A stretch of 55,725 bases of DNA from Bacteroidales bacterium (GTDB lineage: Bacteria; Bacteroidota; Bacteroidia; Bacteroidales; UBA10428): contig JAFGEO010000047.1 of the NCBI GenBank assembly GCA_016931575.1, forward strand, positions 1-55,725. Reading direction: 5' to 3'. Shown piece by piece: positions 1 to 8,642 of this stretch. Both the position numbers and the translations under genes were made by a program. Every line of letters begins with the position of its first letter. The stretch's first letter is position 1. The notes below the pieces were generated by a model. That model worked only from the letters and a program-made list of their open reading frames with translations, made no database searches and was not told the DNA's origin.

Positions 1-1
1 C

Positions 2-769
2 CGGAAGGAAAACGAGCAGCTCCTGAGGGAACAGGAAGCTCAGCGAGCCAGGCAGGCCGAACAGCTCACCCGCGAAAATCAGGAAGCACAGGAATACAAC
101 CAGCAGGTACTCGACCGTCAGGAAACGGAGCGCGCAAAACGCACCGAAGAACAGCTCAAAGAGAGTGAGGCCATTCAAGCCTACAATCAAAAAATGTTGC
201 ACGAACGGGAAGAAAAGATCCAGGAACTTCTTAGCAAGGACAGCAGGTATTTGGAGAAACTTGATAAACTTTATGCCCGGGAAAATCAGAATAAACTGAA
301 GGAGCAAACTAAGAAACTGAAAGTTCTGGAAAAGAGGAGCCAGAAGATTACCGATGAAAATGAACGCCAAAAAATACTGGAAGAGCAAGCCAGGCTACTT
401 CAGGAACGTGAAAAAACACGACAAAGCGAGCAGGTAACAAAGTACAATCAAATCGTGTTAAGGGATCAGGAGAAAAAACGGAACGAGCTGATGGAGGAGA
501 ACTCCGCATATACTAAAAAAAGGCAAAAACTAAATGAGAAAACCCGGATTAAGTACCTTCATCAAATCGAAAAACAGGAGAAGGAATGGCAAGCCGAAAG
601 TGAAAAAATAGCCCGTTATAACAACAGGATCCTTGAGTTGCAAGAGCAAAAAAAACTCGCCCAACAAAAAGAAGCCGAAAAGATCAGTAAACAAATAGAA
701 CAAGAAAATGAGAAATTAAAAAGATACCAGACTTCCATGCAAAAGAAAAGGATGGAGAAGAACCCATAA
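2..769 (+). CDS. Coiled-coil protein, 5'-truncated by window edge
   Basis: The reading frame is open from base 2, so the start lies outside the window and 255 codons are visible. The product is almost entirely charged and Gln-rich (E, K, Q, R), with no membrane segment in view, as expected for a long coiled coil. A motif of the form [YE]-N-[QE]-x-[VIML]-L-x-x-[QR]-E recurs at multiples of 29 residues: ENEQLLREQE, YNQQVLDRQE, YNQKMLHERE, YNQIVLRDQE and YNNRILELQE, spaced 29, 29, 87 and 58. The repeat is seen directly; a structural or scaffolding role is inference. The family is not recognised. The next gene follows after 48 bases on the same strand. Confidence 0.75.
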   Translation, partial: RKENEQLLREQEAQRARQAEQLTRENQEAQEYNQQVLDRQETERAKRTEEQLKESEAIQAYNQKMLHEREEKIQELLSKDSRYLEKLDKLYARENQNKLKEQTKKLKVLEKRSQKITDENERQKILEEQARLLQEREKTRQSEQVTKYNQIVLRDQEKKRNELMEENSAYTKKRQKLNEKTRIKYLHQIEKQEKEWQAESEKIARYNNRILELQEQKKLAQQKEAEKISKQIEQENEKLKRYQTSMQKKRMEKNP

Positions 770-817
770 AGCTTAACTATAAACATTGACATACAAATAC
801 TTAAATACTATAACTAT

Positions 818-1267
818 ATGAAAATTACCAAGTATGTTGCCATAGTTGTTTTGGCTCTTTCACTGGCTCCCTCATATGGCCAGAAAACTGAAGTTTCCAT
901 GAAGGATATCCTTGAAAAAGCGGATACCTTCATCAATATTATTGAGTTTGACTATGAGCAGGAAATCGTGCGAATGGAAATCGACATTATCCGGGATTCC
1001 AAAGAAACCTTTCGCCACCTCTCAGATGGTTACGAATACGGAATTTTTGTTTTTGGTGATTACAGGATAAAAGATTTGGATGTCAATGTATATACCTTTG
1101 ACGGAACTCAGTGGGTTCTTGAAGCAAAGGATGAAGAAGAAAATGAGTTTGCCTTGCTTTCCGTCACCCCGGAAAGGACACAGCAGTACAAGATCGAAAT
1201 TAAAGCCTATTCTTTTAATGAAGGGTATGACGTAGGCCATTACGGGCTTATCATTTTTCATGAGTAA
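818..1267 (+). CDS. Small secreted protein of unknown function
   Basis: A 149-residue protein beginning with a signal peptide (MKITKYVAIVVLALSLAPSYG, then QKTE). The mature part is acidic, with several aromatic beta-strand-like segments (for example VYTFDGTQWVLEAKDEEENE and GYDVGHYGLIIFHE), suggesting a small periplasmic or surface beta-sandwich. I do not recognise the family. It lies 48 bases downstream of the coiled-coil gene, so the two may be co-transcribed. Its stop codon sits inside the first copy of a 13-bp tandem duplication and is followed by a strong terminator hairpin, which closes the unit. Confidence 0.7.
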   Translation: MKITKYVAIVVLALSLAPSYGQKTEVSMKDILEKADTFINIIEFDYEQEIVRMEIDIIRDSKETFRHLSDGYEYGIFVFGDYRIKDLDVNVYTFDGTQWVLEAKDEEENEFALLSVTPERTQQYKIEIKAYSFNEGYDVGHYGLIIFHE

Positions 1268-1289
1268 CACGCCCGGGTAACACGCCCGG
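1264..1289. repeat. 13-bp perfect tandem duplication across a stop codon
   Basis: The unit gtaacacgcccgg occurs twice back to back (1264-1276 and 1277-1289). The first copy contains the TAA stop of the upstream gene, so the second copy supplies a spare TAA 13 bases on, in a different frame. It looks like a slippage duplication. Confidence 0.85.
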
Positions 1290-1312
1290 AACAATCCATA
1301 GAAGAAAATTAA

Positions 1313-1360
1313 TCAGGGGCTGTTCACCCATTTTCTGTAACAGCCCCTTGATTTCTTTCT
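1313..1360 (+). terminator. Rho-independent terminator
   Basis: The stem tcaggggctgtt (1313-1324) pairs with aacagccccttga (1339-1351) around a 14-base loop and is followed by a T-rich tail. It ends the transcript of the secreted-protein gene. Confidence 0.75.
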
Positions 1361-1451
1361 CCCCTGCAGAATAATAACAAGCAGTTCTTTTTGTATGTCT
1401 ACCAAAACGGACTTCTTGTCTACTTCTTTTTTTACCCGTGCACCCCGGGTA

Positions 1452-1459
1452 TACCTTTG
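1452..1459 (+). promoter_or_regulatory. Candidate Bacteroidota -7 box (TACCTTTG)
   Basis: An exact match to TAnnTTTG, 50 bases before the ATG at 1510 and downstream of a terminator. It lies inside the longer reading frame that would begin at 1438, which argues that 1510 is the real start. No convincing -33 TTTG is seen at ideal spacing. Confidence 0.45.
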
Positions 1460-1509
1460 TGATGTTATATGAAATTCTCCGTGAGAGCGAGAAAAAATCA
1501 CAGAGTAGA

Positions 1510-2202
1510 ATGAGAGAAAAATTATTTATACTGTCATTATTTGTCCTGATAATAAGAGCCCCCCTCTTTGCACAGGTAAGAGATTTTGGTCTTTGGACTA
1601 CCATAGAGGCCCAAAAAGAGTGGAATAAGTGGGATTTTTGCGCCAATGCCGAAATCAGGACAGCCGAAAACAGTACAAAATATCATAGAGGAAGTTTTGG
1701 TCTGAATGCAGGCTTTCATCTTATTAAGCCTTTAAAACTTGGATTAAGTTATGAGTATATAAATTTCAATGATACTGAATACGCTGATCTTCAATCCAGA
1801 CAGCGCTACGCTTTTTATTTCCAGGGAAAGCAAAGGTTCGGCGACTTTAAAATCGACCTGAGAGAAAAGTATCAGCGTACGGTCAAAGATGAACGGGACC
1901 GGGTCGAAGAAGACGGAACATACGATCATTATTCTATTAATCCGGAATGGGTCTGGAGGAACCGTATCCGTGTTTATTACAACATCCCCCATTTTCCGAT
2001 TAATCCATCACTTTCCGTGGAAACCTTCTATCAGCTCAATAATCCCGACAGGAACAGGTTCAGTCAGATGCGCTATAAACTTGCCCTTGATTATAAGCTG
2101 AACAAGCACAATAAAGTCTGCCTTTACGGCCTGATAGATCAGGAATTAGACTCTGAACCTATCAGGTATGTAGGTGGTCTGAAATACATTTTTTCATTTT
2201 AA
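1510..2202 (+). CDS. DUF2490-like outer-membrane protein
   Basis: A 230-residue product. The frame is open from 1438, but the 1510 ATG gives a clean signal peptide (MREKLFILSLFVLIIRAPLFA, then Q) and lies after a TAnnTTTG box, so I chose it. The mature protein begins DFGLWTTIEAQKEWNKWDF and continues in alternating aromatic strands, ending in Phe (YIFSF). This is typical of the DUF2490 family of small outer-membrane beta-barrels, whose function is unknown. The stop is 11 bases before the next gene, so they form a two-gene operon; a barrel paired with a surface lipoprotein is a reasonable reading. Confidence 0.8.
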   Translation: MREKLFILSLFVLIIRAPLFAQVRDFGLWTTIEAQKEWNKWDFCANAEIRTAENSTKYHRGSFGLNAGFHLIKPLKLGLSYEYINFNDTEYADLQSRQRYAFYFQGKQRFGDFKIDLREKYQRTVKDERDRVEEDGTYDHYSINPEWVWRNRIRVYYNIPHFPINPSLSVETFYQLNNPDRNRFSQMRYKLALDYKLNKHNKVCLYGLIDQELDSEPIRYVGGLKYIFSF

Positions 2203-2213
2203 TACACTGAGTA

Positions 2214-3959
2214 ATGCAGAAGATCTGGATAATAGTATTGACAGCGATTCTTCTTTTTCAAATCAATGCCTGTGAGGAGAATTATATTCCTGATGATAAT
2301 GGGGGCTCAGGTACAGGCAGCCTGATTCTTGACGGCATTAATGAAGATGCAGACGATTATGATATTGACAGTACGAAACTGGTTCACATCCAACTCAATG
2401 ATGATGAAATCAGCATTGATTCAGCAGCGACAGCAACAATCGATGGCAGCACGATTACTCTCATATCAGCAAGAACTTATGTGATTAGCGGAAATTTGGC
2501 AGACGGACAGCTTATTGTCAATACCGATGATGAGGAAGATGTAAAAATCATCCTAAACGGGGTGAATATCACCTCTTCGTACAGTTCTGCCCTGTTTATC
2601 GAAGATGCTTCAAAAGTGATCATTTATCTTGCGGAAAATTCGAATAACTACCTGACAGATGGGGCGACCTATAAGGACCAGACTGACGGAGAACCTAATG
2701 CTGCACTTTTCAGCAAGGCTGACCTGTCCATATACGGAACCGGTTCCCTCAAGGTGACCGGAAACTATGCGGATGGCATTTCTGGTAAGGATGGACTGAT
2801 CATTCAGGAAGCAACCATTACAATCGATGCTGAAGATGATGGCATCCGGGGCAAAGACTACCTGTATTTCTATTCCGGCAACTTCACGATCAATGCCGGT
2901 GGTGACGGTTTAAAATCGGACAATGCCTTATCTGCTGATATCGGTTACATTACCATTGAATCAGGAGAATTTACTGTTGTGTCCAAAGGGGATGCGCTTT
3001 CAGCCTACAGTCAGGTGGAGATCCTGGATGGAAGCCTCGACCTGACCGCAGGAGGTGGTAGTTCATCTTATAGTAATGGTTCGGCCAAGGGGATCAAAGC
3101 AGACACAAAAGTTATCCTTCGGGGTGGTGAATGCACCATAAACTCAGCCGATGATGCATTGCATTCAAATCAGGATGTTGTCGTGGAGAAGGCCTCGGTT
3201 GAAATTTCTTCCGGAGACGATGGGGTACACGCAGATGCAAGCCTCACGTTAACTGATTGCGAGATAATTATCAACCAGTCATACGAAGGAATAGAAAGCA
3301 AACAGATAACAGTGAACCAGTCCACAGTGAAAATCATATCTTCAGACGATGGATTCAATGCGACAGCTGGTGCAGGTACCGAGTCGAACGATGGAAGCAG
3401 CCTTACCATCAACAGTGGATACATTTGTGTCAATGCATCAGGAGGGGATGCGCTTGATGCAAATGGCAGCATCTATATCAACGGAGGTACCGTGCTGGCG
3501 CATGGACCATCATCCAATCCTGAAGTAGGCCTTGACTATAATGGAATCTGTAAGGTCACCGGAGGAGTCTTGCTGGTTTCAGGAACAAATTCCAATATGG
3601 CACAGGCACCAGGAACAACCTCAACGCAATACTCCGTACTGGTTCGTTTCAGTTCGACACAAAGTGCGAATACCCTTGTACACCTTGAAGATGAGGATGG
3701 GAACATGATATTCTCCTATGCCCCGGTACGTCAGTTCGGCGCACTGGCATTCTCATGCCCTGAGTTGGCTAAGGGAGATACCTATGCAATCTATTTAGGC
3801 GGAACTTGTTCAGGCACTGCAACTGACGGCTACTATGTGGATGGAACCTGTTCGGGAAGTGAGCTATATGATGATTTTACCATCTCTGGCATGGTAACCA
3901 CTCTTGGTTCAGCTTCGGGTGGAGGAGGTGGCCCCGGAGGATTTCCCGGCGGGTTCTGA
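2214..3959 (+). CDS. Cthe_2159-like carbohydrate-binding lipoprotein
   Basis: A 581-residue lipoprotein: the signal sequence ends in INAC with the lipidation Cys at residue 20. The body is a run of short beta-solenoid turns rich in G, N, D and S (IYGTGSLKVTGNYADGISGKDG, DDGIRGKDYLYFYSGNFTI and DDALHSNQDVVVEKASVEI are successive coils). This matches the Cthe_2159/DUF4353 family, whose founding member is a calcium-binding beta-solenoid that binds acidic plant polysaccharides such as polygalacturonate. The protein ends in a Gly/Pro/Phe tail (GGGGGPGGFPGGF), a feature often seen in this family. It is co-transcribed with the DUF2490-like gene 11 bases upstream. The ligand is unknown; family assignment is by pattern only. 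Confidence 0.75.
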   Translation: MQKIWIIVLTAILLFQINACEENYIPDDNGGSGTGSLILDGINEDADDYDIDSTKLVHIQLNDDEISIDSAATATIDGSTITLISARTYVISGNLADGQLIVNTDDEEDVKIILNGVNITSSYSSALFIEDASKVIIYLAENSNNYLTDGATYKDQTDGEPNAALFSKADLSIYGTGSLKVTGNYADGISGKDGLIIQEATITIDAEDDGIRGKDYLYFYSGNFTINAGGDGLKSDNALSADIGYITIESGEFTVVSKGDALSAYSQVEILDGSLDLTAGGGSSSYSNGSAKGIKADTKVILRGGECTINSADDALHSNQDVVVEKASVEISSGDDGVHADASLTLTDCEIIINQSYEGIESKQITVNQSTVKIISSDDGFNATAGAGTESNDGSSLTINSGYICVNASGGDALDANGSIYINGGTVLAHGPSSNPEVGLDYNGICKVTGGVLLVSGTNSNMAQAPGTTSTQYSVLVRFSSTQSANTLVHLEDEDGNMIFSYAPVRQFGALAFSCPELAKGDTYAIYLGGTCSGTATDGYYVDGTCSGSELYDDFTISGMVTTLGSASGGGGGPGGFPGGF

Positions 3960-4052
3960 TCCACCGTCACAACTACCTGCTCCCTTAAAGCATTCAAATC
4001 TCAAAATATATGTATACTGAGTAGTTATTCGGTATTTCTCAGGAGGCCGATG

Positions 4053-4076
4053 GCCGGCATAATGCCGGCTTTTTTT
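4053..4076 (+). terminator. Rho-independent terminator
   Basis: Inverted repeat gccggcat/atgccggc (4053-4060, 4062-4069) followed directly by a run of T. It ends the DUF2490/Cthe_2159-like operon. Confidence 0.85.
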
Positions 4077-4267
4077 CATTCCAGCTATACAATAATCCTA
4101 CAGCGAGGGTATATTTTCAATGCTCTCCTTTTCATTGGTTTAACATTTTTTTTTACATTTAGTAACTCGTTTGTCGAATAACGCTATGAATGTGGAGACC
4201 AGATCCCACTCAAAAAAACGGCATAAAGTGTCGTGCTTTATGAATAATCAACCTAAAAACTCTTAAA
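4077..4267. other. Intergenic leader region
   Basis: The whole gap between the two genes is 308 bases. Beyond the terminator it holds an AT-rich tract and a small perfect hairpin (cataaag at 4222-4228 pairing with ctttatg at 4236-4242) shortly before the next start codon. I see no exact TAnnTTTG box and no small RNA or riboswitch signature that I can support. Confidence 0.4.
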
Positions 4268-4726
4268 ATGGAAAATCAAAAACCCTTACAGGAGCACCTA
4301 GTAACTGCTATTCTTCACGTGCTCTATCAATTGTTTGTGTATTTTCTTTTTGTTGTACCGTTCGACCTTTGGAAAAAGGCAACTATCCGACTTTCAATCC
4401 AAAGTGAAAATCAAAGCCTCAAAATCACCAACATCTCCGGGCTGTGGCCCTTCATGTCATTTCTCAAAGCATTTCTGCTTGAGTTCCTGTTTGATGGCTT
4501 CATTTTCCTGTCGTATGCCATCGGTCTGATCGCAGCAATTGTATGGCCAATCACCTCCGGCGAGATAGTTTATGTGATCTTCGGATTACTCTATGGCTAT
4601 TACATGCCCGTATTTCTTTCCGTGTTCAGGGATCTGTTCCAGTTAGGCCTGCTCCCATTCAGGAAATACATTGATTGGGCCAAAAAACCCGCTCAGCATA
4701 TGGATCTTGATATCAAGAATAAATAG
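4268..4726 (+). CDS. Small integral membrane protein, unknown function
   Basis: A 152-residue protein with about four hydrophobic segments: ILHVLYQLFVYFLFVVPF near the N-terminus, FLKAFLLEFLFDGFIFL, AIGLIAAIVWPI, and VYVIFGLLYGYYMPVFLSVF. It ends in a charged tail (DLDIKNK). No catalytic or transport motif is recognisable and the family is unknown to me. It is a monocistronic unit: a terminator lies upstream (4053-4076) and another immediately downstream. Confidence 0.7.
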   Translation: MENQKPLQEHLVTAILHVLYQLFVYFLFVVPFDLWKKATIRLSIQSENQSLKITNISGLWPFMSFLKAFLLEFLFDGFIFLSYAIGLIAAIVWPITSGEIVYVIFGLLYGYYMPVFLSVFRDLFQLGLLPFRKYIDWAKKPAQHMDLDIKNK

Positions 4727-4736
4727 AGGACCCGGG

Positions 4737-4767
4737 GGCTGTCCAAAAAGGGCAGCCTCTTTTTTTT
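4737..4767 (+). terminator. Rho-independent terminator
   Basis: Stem ggctgtcc (4737-4744) with gggcagcc (4750-4757, one G-T pair), then an uninterrupted run of eight T. It ends the small membrane protein gene. Confidence 0.8.
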
Positions 4768-4911
4768 ATCCTTACTTTCCCGTTATTTATCAAAGCGGCA
4801 AAAACCCGGCTAAATTATTCTCTTATTATGGTTCATGGCTTCTGTTAAAATTTTCAGTTTTCTGATAACATCCCTATCTTCACAAGCGGAGAAGAATAGA
4901 AAACATTACAG

Positions 4912-6426
4912 ATGAAGAAAAGATTTGGAAACCTCCTGAACCGCAGCCTCAATTTTATCGAAGTTACCGGGAATAAGCTTCCCCACCCGGCAACACTCTT
5001 TCTGATTTTTGCTCTGGCGGTTCCGGTTTTTTCATTAATCGCCCACTGGCTCAACTGGACAGCAGTCAACCCTTCCAGTAATGAGGTCATCAAGCCTTTT
5101 AACCTGTTGTCTGAAGAGGGCCTTCACATGATGTTAAACAACATGGTGACAAATTTTACCGGATTTGCTCCCCTTGGAGTGGTCCTGGTTGCCCTGCTTG
5201 GAATTGGGGTCGCTGAGGAAAGCGGCCTGATCTCCGCCCTTGTCAGGAAGCTGGTCCTTTCGGCTCCGAGCAGGATTCTGACATTTGTTGTGATCCTAAC
5301 CGGAATACTTTCCAACATCGCCAGCAATGTGGGGTATGTCCTGCTCATTCCCCTGGCCGGTGTGATATATATTGGCTTCAGACGTCATCCCATCGTCGGT
5401 ATGGCGGCTGCTTTTGCAGGTGTATCAGGAGGATTCAGCGCCAACCTGCTACTGGGAACAGTCGATCCGCTGCTCGCCGGCATCACCGAGGAGGCAGCAC
5501 AGCTCCTGGATAAAGACTATACCGTAAATCCTACTGCCAACTACTACTTTATGGCTGTTTCTACCATCTTCATTGCACTGGTAGGGACTTTTATTACGGA
5601 GCGCATTTCTGAACCCAGGTATGCCAAAGCCCACCCCTTCACAACGGATGAATCCTTTGATACGATCCAACCCCACGAAAAGAAAGGATTGCGTGCAGCC
5701 GGAATTACCGCACTTGTGCTTTTGTCCCTGATCCTTTTAGGAATGATACCGGCGCATGGATACCTGAGAGGCGAAGGTGGTAGCCTGCTTAAATCTCCTG
5801 TTATCAAAGGTATCGTTGCTGTTATTTTCCTGATCGGGGCTATTTGCGGTGTGGCTTACGGACTGGCCTCAGGAAAGTTTAAAAACGATTCCGACATCAT
5901 GAAAGGTATGGAAAAGTCAATGTCCAGTGTTGCCGGTTACCTTGTTCTCGTTTTCTTTGCTTCTCAATTTGTGGCATATTTTAGCTGGAGTAATCTGGGA
6001 GTAATATTTGCCGTTAAAGGAGCCAGCTTCCTTGAACACCTGAACCTTAGCCTCCCCCTGCTCATTATTCTGTTCATCCTGCTGTCAGGTACCATCAACC
6101 TCTTTATTGGCAGTGCTTCTGCAAAATGGGCGCTGATGGCCCCCATTTTTGTCCCCATGTTTATGTTAATGGGATACACTCCTGAACTGTCGCAGGTAAT
6201 CTACCGGATCGGTGACAGTGTGACGAATATTATCACCCCGATGATGGATTTCTTCGTGCTGATCATCGCTTTCTTCAAGAAATACGATAAGAATGCCGGA
6301 ATGGGCACCATCATCAGCATGATGATCCCCTACACCGTAGCCTTCTTTATTGTGTGGTCCCTGCTCCTTATTATCTGGATTAAACTGGGTCTCCCCCTGG
6401 GTCCGGGTGTCGGCATTTTTTACTAG
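4912..6426 (+). CDS. AbgT-family transporter
   Basis: A 504-residue polytopic inner-membrane protein with roughly a dozen hydrophobic segments, the usual size for AbgT-family carriers. The N-terminal stretch NKLPHPATLFLIFALAVPVF, the block GFAPLGVVLVALLGIGVAEES, the SNIASNVGYVLLIPLAG segment and the C-terminal FIGSASAKWALMAPIFVPMF block are all characteristic of the family. Characterised members are proton-driven transporters of p-aminobenzoyl-glutamate or export sulfonamides; the substrate here cannot be told from sequence. It is transcribed alone and converges on the P5C dehydrogenase gene. Confidence 0.88.
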   Translation: MKKRFGNLLNRSLNFIEVTGNKLPHPATLFLIFALAVPVFSLIAHWLNWTAVNPSSNEVIKPFNLLSEEGLHMMLNNMVTNFTGFAPLGVVLVALLGIGVAEESGLISALVRKLVLSAPSRILTFVVILTGILSNIASNVGYVLLIPLAGVIYIGFRRHPIVGMAAAFAGVSGGFSANLLLGTVDPLLAGITEEAAQLLDKDYTVNPTANYYFMAVSTIFIALVGTFITERISEPRYAKAHPFTTDESFDTIQPHEKKGLRAAGITALVLLSLILLGMIPAHGYLRGEGGSLLKSPVIKGIVAVIFLIGAICGVAYGLASGKFKNDSDIMKGMEKSMSSVAGYLVLVFFASQFVAYFSWSNLGVIFAVKGASFLEHLNLSLPLLIILFILLSGTINLFIGSASAKWALMAPIFVPMFMLMGYTPELSQVIYRIGDSVTNIITPMMDFFVLIIAFFKKYDKNAGMGTIISMMIPYTVAFFIVWSLLLIIWIKLGLPLGPGVGIFY

Positions 6427-6431
6427 AAGAG

Positions 6432-6467
6432 TAAAAAAATATCCGGCTGATAGTTACCAACCGGATA
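6432..6467 (-). terminator. Rho-independent terminator for the P5C dehydrogenase gene
   Basis: On the minus strand the stem formed by 6461-6467 and 6440-6446 (ccggata/tatccgg) is followed by a run of T (a-tract at 6433-6439 on plus). It lies in the space between the convergent transporter and dehydrogenase genes; on the plus strand the hairpin lacks a T-run. Confidence 0.65.
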
Positions 6468-6513
6468 CCTTCACGTTATAATCTGGAGTATCTATCCGTT
6501 TTTCCCGCCAACT

Positions 6514-8145
6514 CTACTCCTCATCAAGGAATGGATAACTGTAATCGATGGGAGGATTGAAGTTCTCTTTTATCGTCCGCGGACTTACCCACCTCATCAG
6601 GTTGATCAGCGAGCCAGCCTTATCGTTGGTTCCGGAACCCCTTGCTCCTCCAAATGGCTGCTGGCCTACAACTGCGCCTGTGGGTTTATCATTGATGTAA
6701 AAATTGCCTGCCGCAAAACGCAATATTTTATCTGCAATAACTACCGCAACCCGGTCTTTTGCAAATACAGCTCCGGTGAGGGCATAAATGGAAGTCTGGT
6801 CGCACAGACGGAGAGTCTCTTCATACTTATCTTCATCATAGAGATAGACAGTAAGGATCGGTCCGAAAAGTTCTTCTTCCATGCTGAAAAACTTCGGATT
6901 TGTCGTCAGAATAACCGTTGGCTCAATGAAATATCCTTTAGATTTATCATAGTTCCCTCCGATGATTACTTCAGCATCGGGGGCAGCATTGGCTTTCTCG
7001 ATAGCGCCTGACAGACTGTCAAAGGCTGATTCATCGATTACAGCATTGATAAAATTCCGAAAATCTTCAGGAGGGCCCATGGTAATAGATACGAGGTCGT
7101 TTTCGAGACCCTCCTTGATTTCTTGCCATTTCGACCTGGGGATATAGGCCCGGCTTGCTGCCGAACATTTTTGTCCCTGGTACTCGAAAGCACCCCTAGT
7201 CAGTGCAGTAATAACCTGCTTCATATTTGCACTTTCATGAACAAATACAAAATCCTTACCTCCTGTTTCCCCAACAATACGCGGGTAGGATTTATACTTT
7301 TTGATATTCTTGCCTATCTTTTCCCAGATACTATGGAAGACTCCGGTAGAACCAGTAAAGTGAATCCCTGCAAAATCAGGATGGTCCAGAACAATATCTG
7401 CAGTTACCGGACCGGGTGAAAAAATCATGTTAATGACTCCATGAGGAAGCCCTGCTTCCATTAAAACTTCCATAATCACTGCAGCAGAATATACCTGGGT
7501 CTTTGAAGGCTTCCAGACAATGGTATTTCCCATCATAGCGGCTGAGGTCTGAAGATTCCCCGCAATGGAGGTGAAATTAAATGGCGTCAATGCAAAAATG
7601 AATCCCTCCAGCGGTCGCCACTCAATGCTGTTCCATTGCTGCGGGGAAGAGTTCGGTTGCATCTCATAGATCTCCTCCAGGTATTTCACATTGAAACGAT
7701 AAAAATCGATGAGCTCACATGCAGCATCTATTTCAGCCTGATGCACATTTTTAGACTGTCCAAGCATGGTTGCAGCATTCATTTTTGCCCGGTAAGGGCC
7801 GGCCAGCATATCAGCCGCCTTAAGAAATATGGAGGCACGCTCGCCCCAGTCCAGTTCCATCCAGGATTGTTTTGCCTCAAGAGCGGCTTCAATAGCCATG
7901 TGTACTTCCTTCTCACCCCCCTGATGATAATATCCGAGCGTATGTTGTATATCATGTGGCGGAAATATTCTTTTTCTGTCACCAGTCCTGACCTCTTTCC
8001 CGTTGATGATCATGGGAATATCCAGTTCCTTTGACCTTAAATCCTTCAGAGCCTTTTTAACCTCTTCACGTTCCGGAGTTCCCGGTGCATAACTCAATAC
8101 AGGCTCGTTATCCGGTTTTGGTATAATATATCTGCTATCACTCAT
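6514..8145 (-). CDS. pruA: L-glutamate gamma-semialdehyde (1-pyrroline-5-carboxylate) dehydrogenase
   Basis: A 543-residue aldehyde dehydrogenase of the P5CDH type, the usual length for the monofunctional enzyme. It oxidises glutamate semialdehyde/P5C to glutamate with NAD+, the second step of proline degradation, in the cytoplasm. Visible motifs are the NAD-binding FTGSTG (about residue 263), the general-base region VGETGGKD with Glu293, and the catalytic Cys327 in GQKCSA. The C-terminal FGGARGSGTNDKAG block is diagnostic of P5CDH. The proline dehydrogenase for step one is not adjacent but at 23124 in this window. The gene is monocistronic with its own terminator and is convergent with the AbgT-family gene. 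Confidence 0.93.
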   Translation of the reverse strand: MSDSRYIIPKPDNEPVLSYAPGTPEREEVKKALKDLRSKELDIPMIINGKEVRTGDRKRIFPPHDIQHTLGYYHQGGEKEVHMAIEAALEAKQSWMELDWGERASIFLKAADMLAGPYRAKMNAATMLGQSKNVHQAEIDAACELIDFYRFNVKYLEEIYEMQPNSSPQQWNSIEWRPLEGFIFALTPFNFTSIAGNLQTSAAMMGNTIVWKPSKTQVYSAAVIMEVLMEAGLPHGVINMIFSPGPVTADIVLDHPDFAGIHFTGSTGVFHSIWEKIGKNIKKYKSYPRIVGETGGKDFVFVHESANMKQVITALTRGAFEYQGQKCSAASRAYIPRSKWQEIKEGLENDLVSITMGPPEDFRNFINAVIDESAFDSLSGAIEKANAAPDAEVIIGGNYDKSKGYFIEPTVILTTNPKFFSMEEELFGPILTVYLYDEDKYEETLRLCDQTSIYALTGAVFAKDRVAVVIADKILRFAAGNFYINDKPTGAVVGQQPFGGARGSGTNDKAGSLINLMRWVSPRTIKENFNPPIDYSYPFLDEE

Positions 8146-8298
8146 AGTTAGAATTTTTCATAAAATTAGATCAATCCTCACCTGAAAAAAATGACTTATA
8201 TTATCTACCGCCAGATGCAATTTATGATTTTTATCAGGTTTTGATATAATTGTAGATAAGTTCCTGTTTATGATTCCGGTAATTAATTGGAAACACCC

Positions 8299-8306
8299 TA
8301 TTTTTG
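8299..8306 (+). promoter_or_regulatory. Candidate Bacteroidota -7 box (TATTTTTG)
   Basis: Exact TAnnTTTG match, 21 bases before the ATG at 8328. It overlaps the alternative start at 8304, which therefore could not be translated from this promoter. Confidence 0.5.
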
Positions 8307-8327
8307 AAAAATTATCTGATCGCAACG

Positions 8328-8642
8328 ATGTCTGAAGAAGTTGAAATAAGGCCTGAAAGGAAATGGTATGAGCCACTTAAGAATAAGTATCTCATTGTCA
8401 GTGTATTCTTTCTGGTCTGGGTAGGTTTCTTTGACCAAAATAACCTGATTGACCGTTTTCGGTATCTCCGGGAAGTCCGCCAGTTGGAAGAAGCAAGAAC
8501 CTATTATAATAAGCAGATCAGGGAGGTTAATGCCAAACTGTATGAATTAAATCATCAGAAACAGGACCTGGAAAAGTTTGCCCGCGAAGAGCACCTCATG
8601 AAAAAGGATAACGAGGATGTATTTGTTATCTCTCCTAACTGA
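8328..8642 (+). CDS. FtsB/DivIC-like septum formation initiator protein
   Basis: A 104-residue bitopic membrane protein: a short charged cytoplasmic N-terminus, one transmembrane segment (YLIVSVFFLVWVGFFDQNNL) and a periplasmic coiled coil (REVRQLEEARTYYNKQIREV), ending with FAREEHLMKKDNEDVFVI. The E-x-x-x-A-R-E-x-x-x-M-x-K pattern is the FtsB/DivIC signature. Members join FtsL and FtsQ/DivIB in the divisome and help activate septal wall synthesis. The frame is open from 8304, but I chose 8328 because a TAnnTTTG box spans 8299-8306. The 3' end overlaps the convergent glycosyltransferase gene by 8 bases. Confidence 0.85.
   Translation: MSEEVEIRPERKWYEPLKNKYLIVSVFFLVWVGFFDQNNLIDRFRYLREVRQLEEARTYYNKQIREVNAKLYELNHQKQDLEKFAREEHLMKKDNEDVFVISPN

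Noticed and set aside
1251-1646. 131-codon minus-strand ORF over the terminator and the DUF2490-like start
   Set aside because: It spans a terminator and a promoter for plus-strand genes and lacks protein-like composition.
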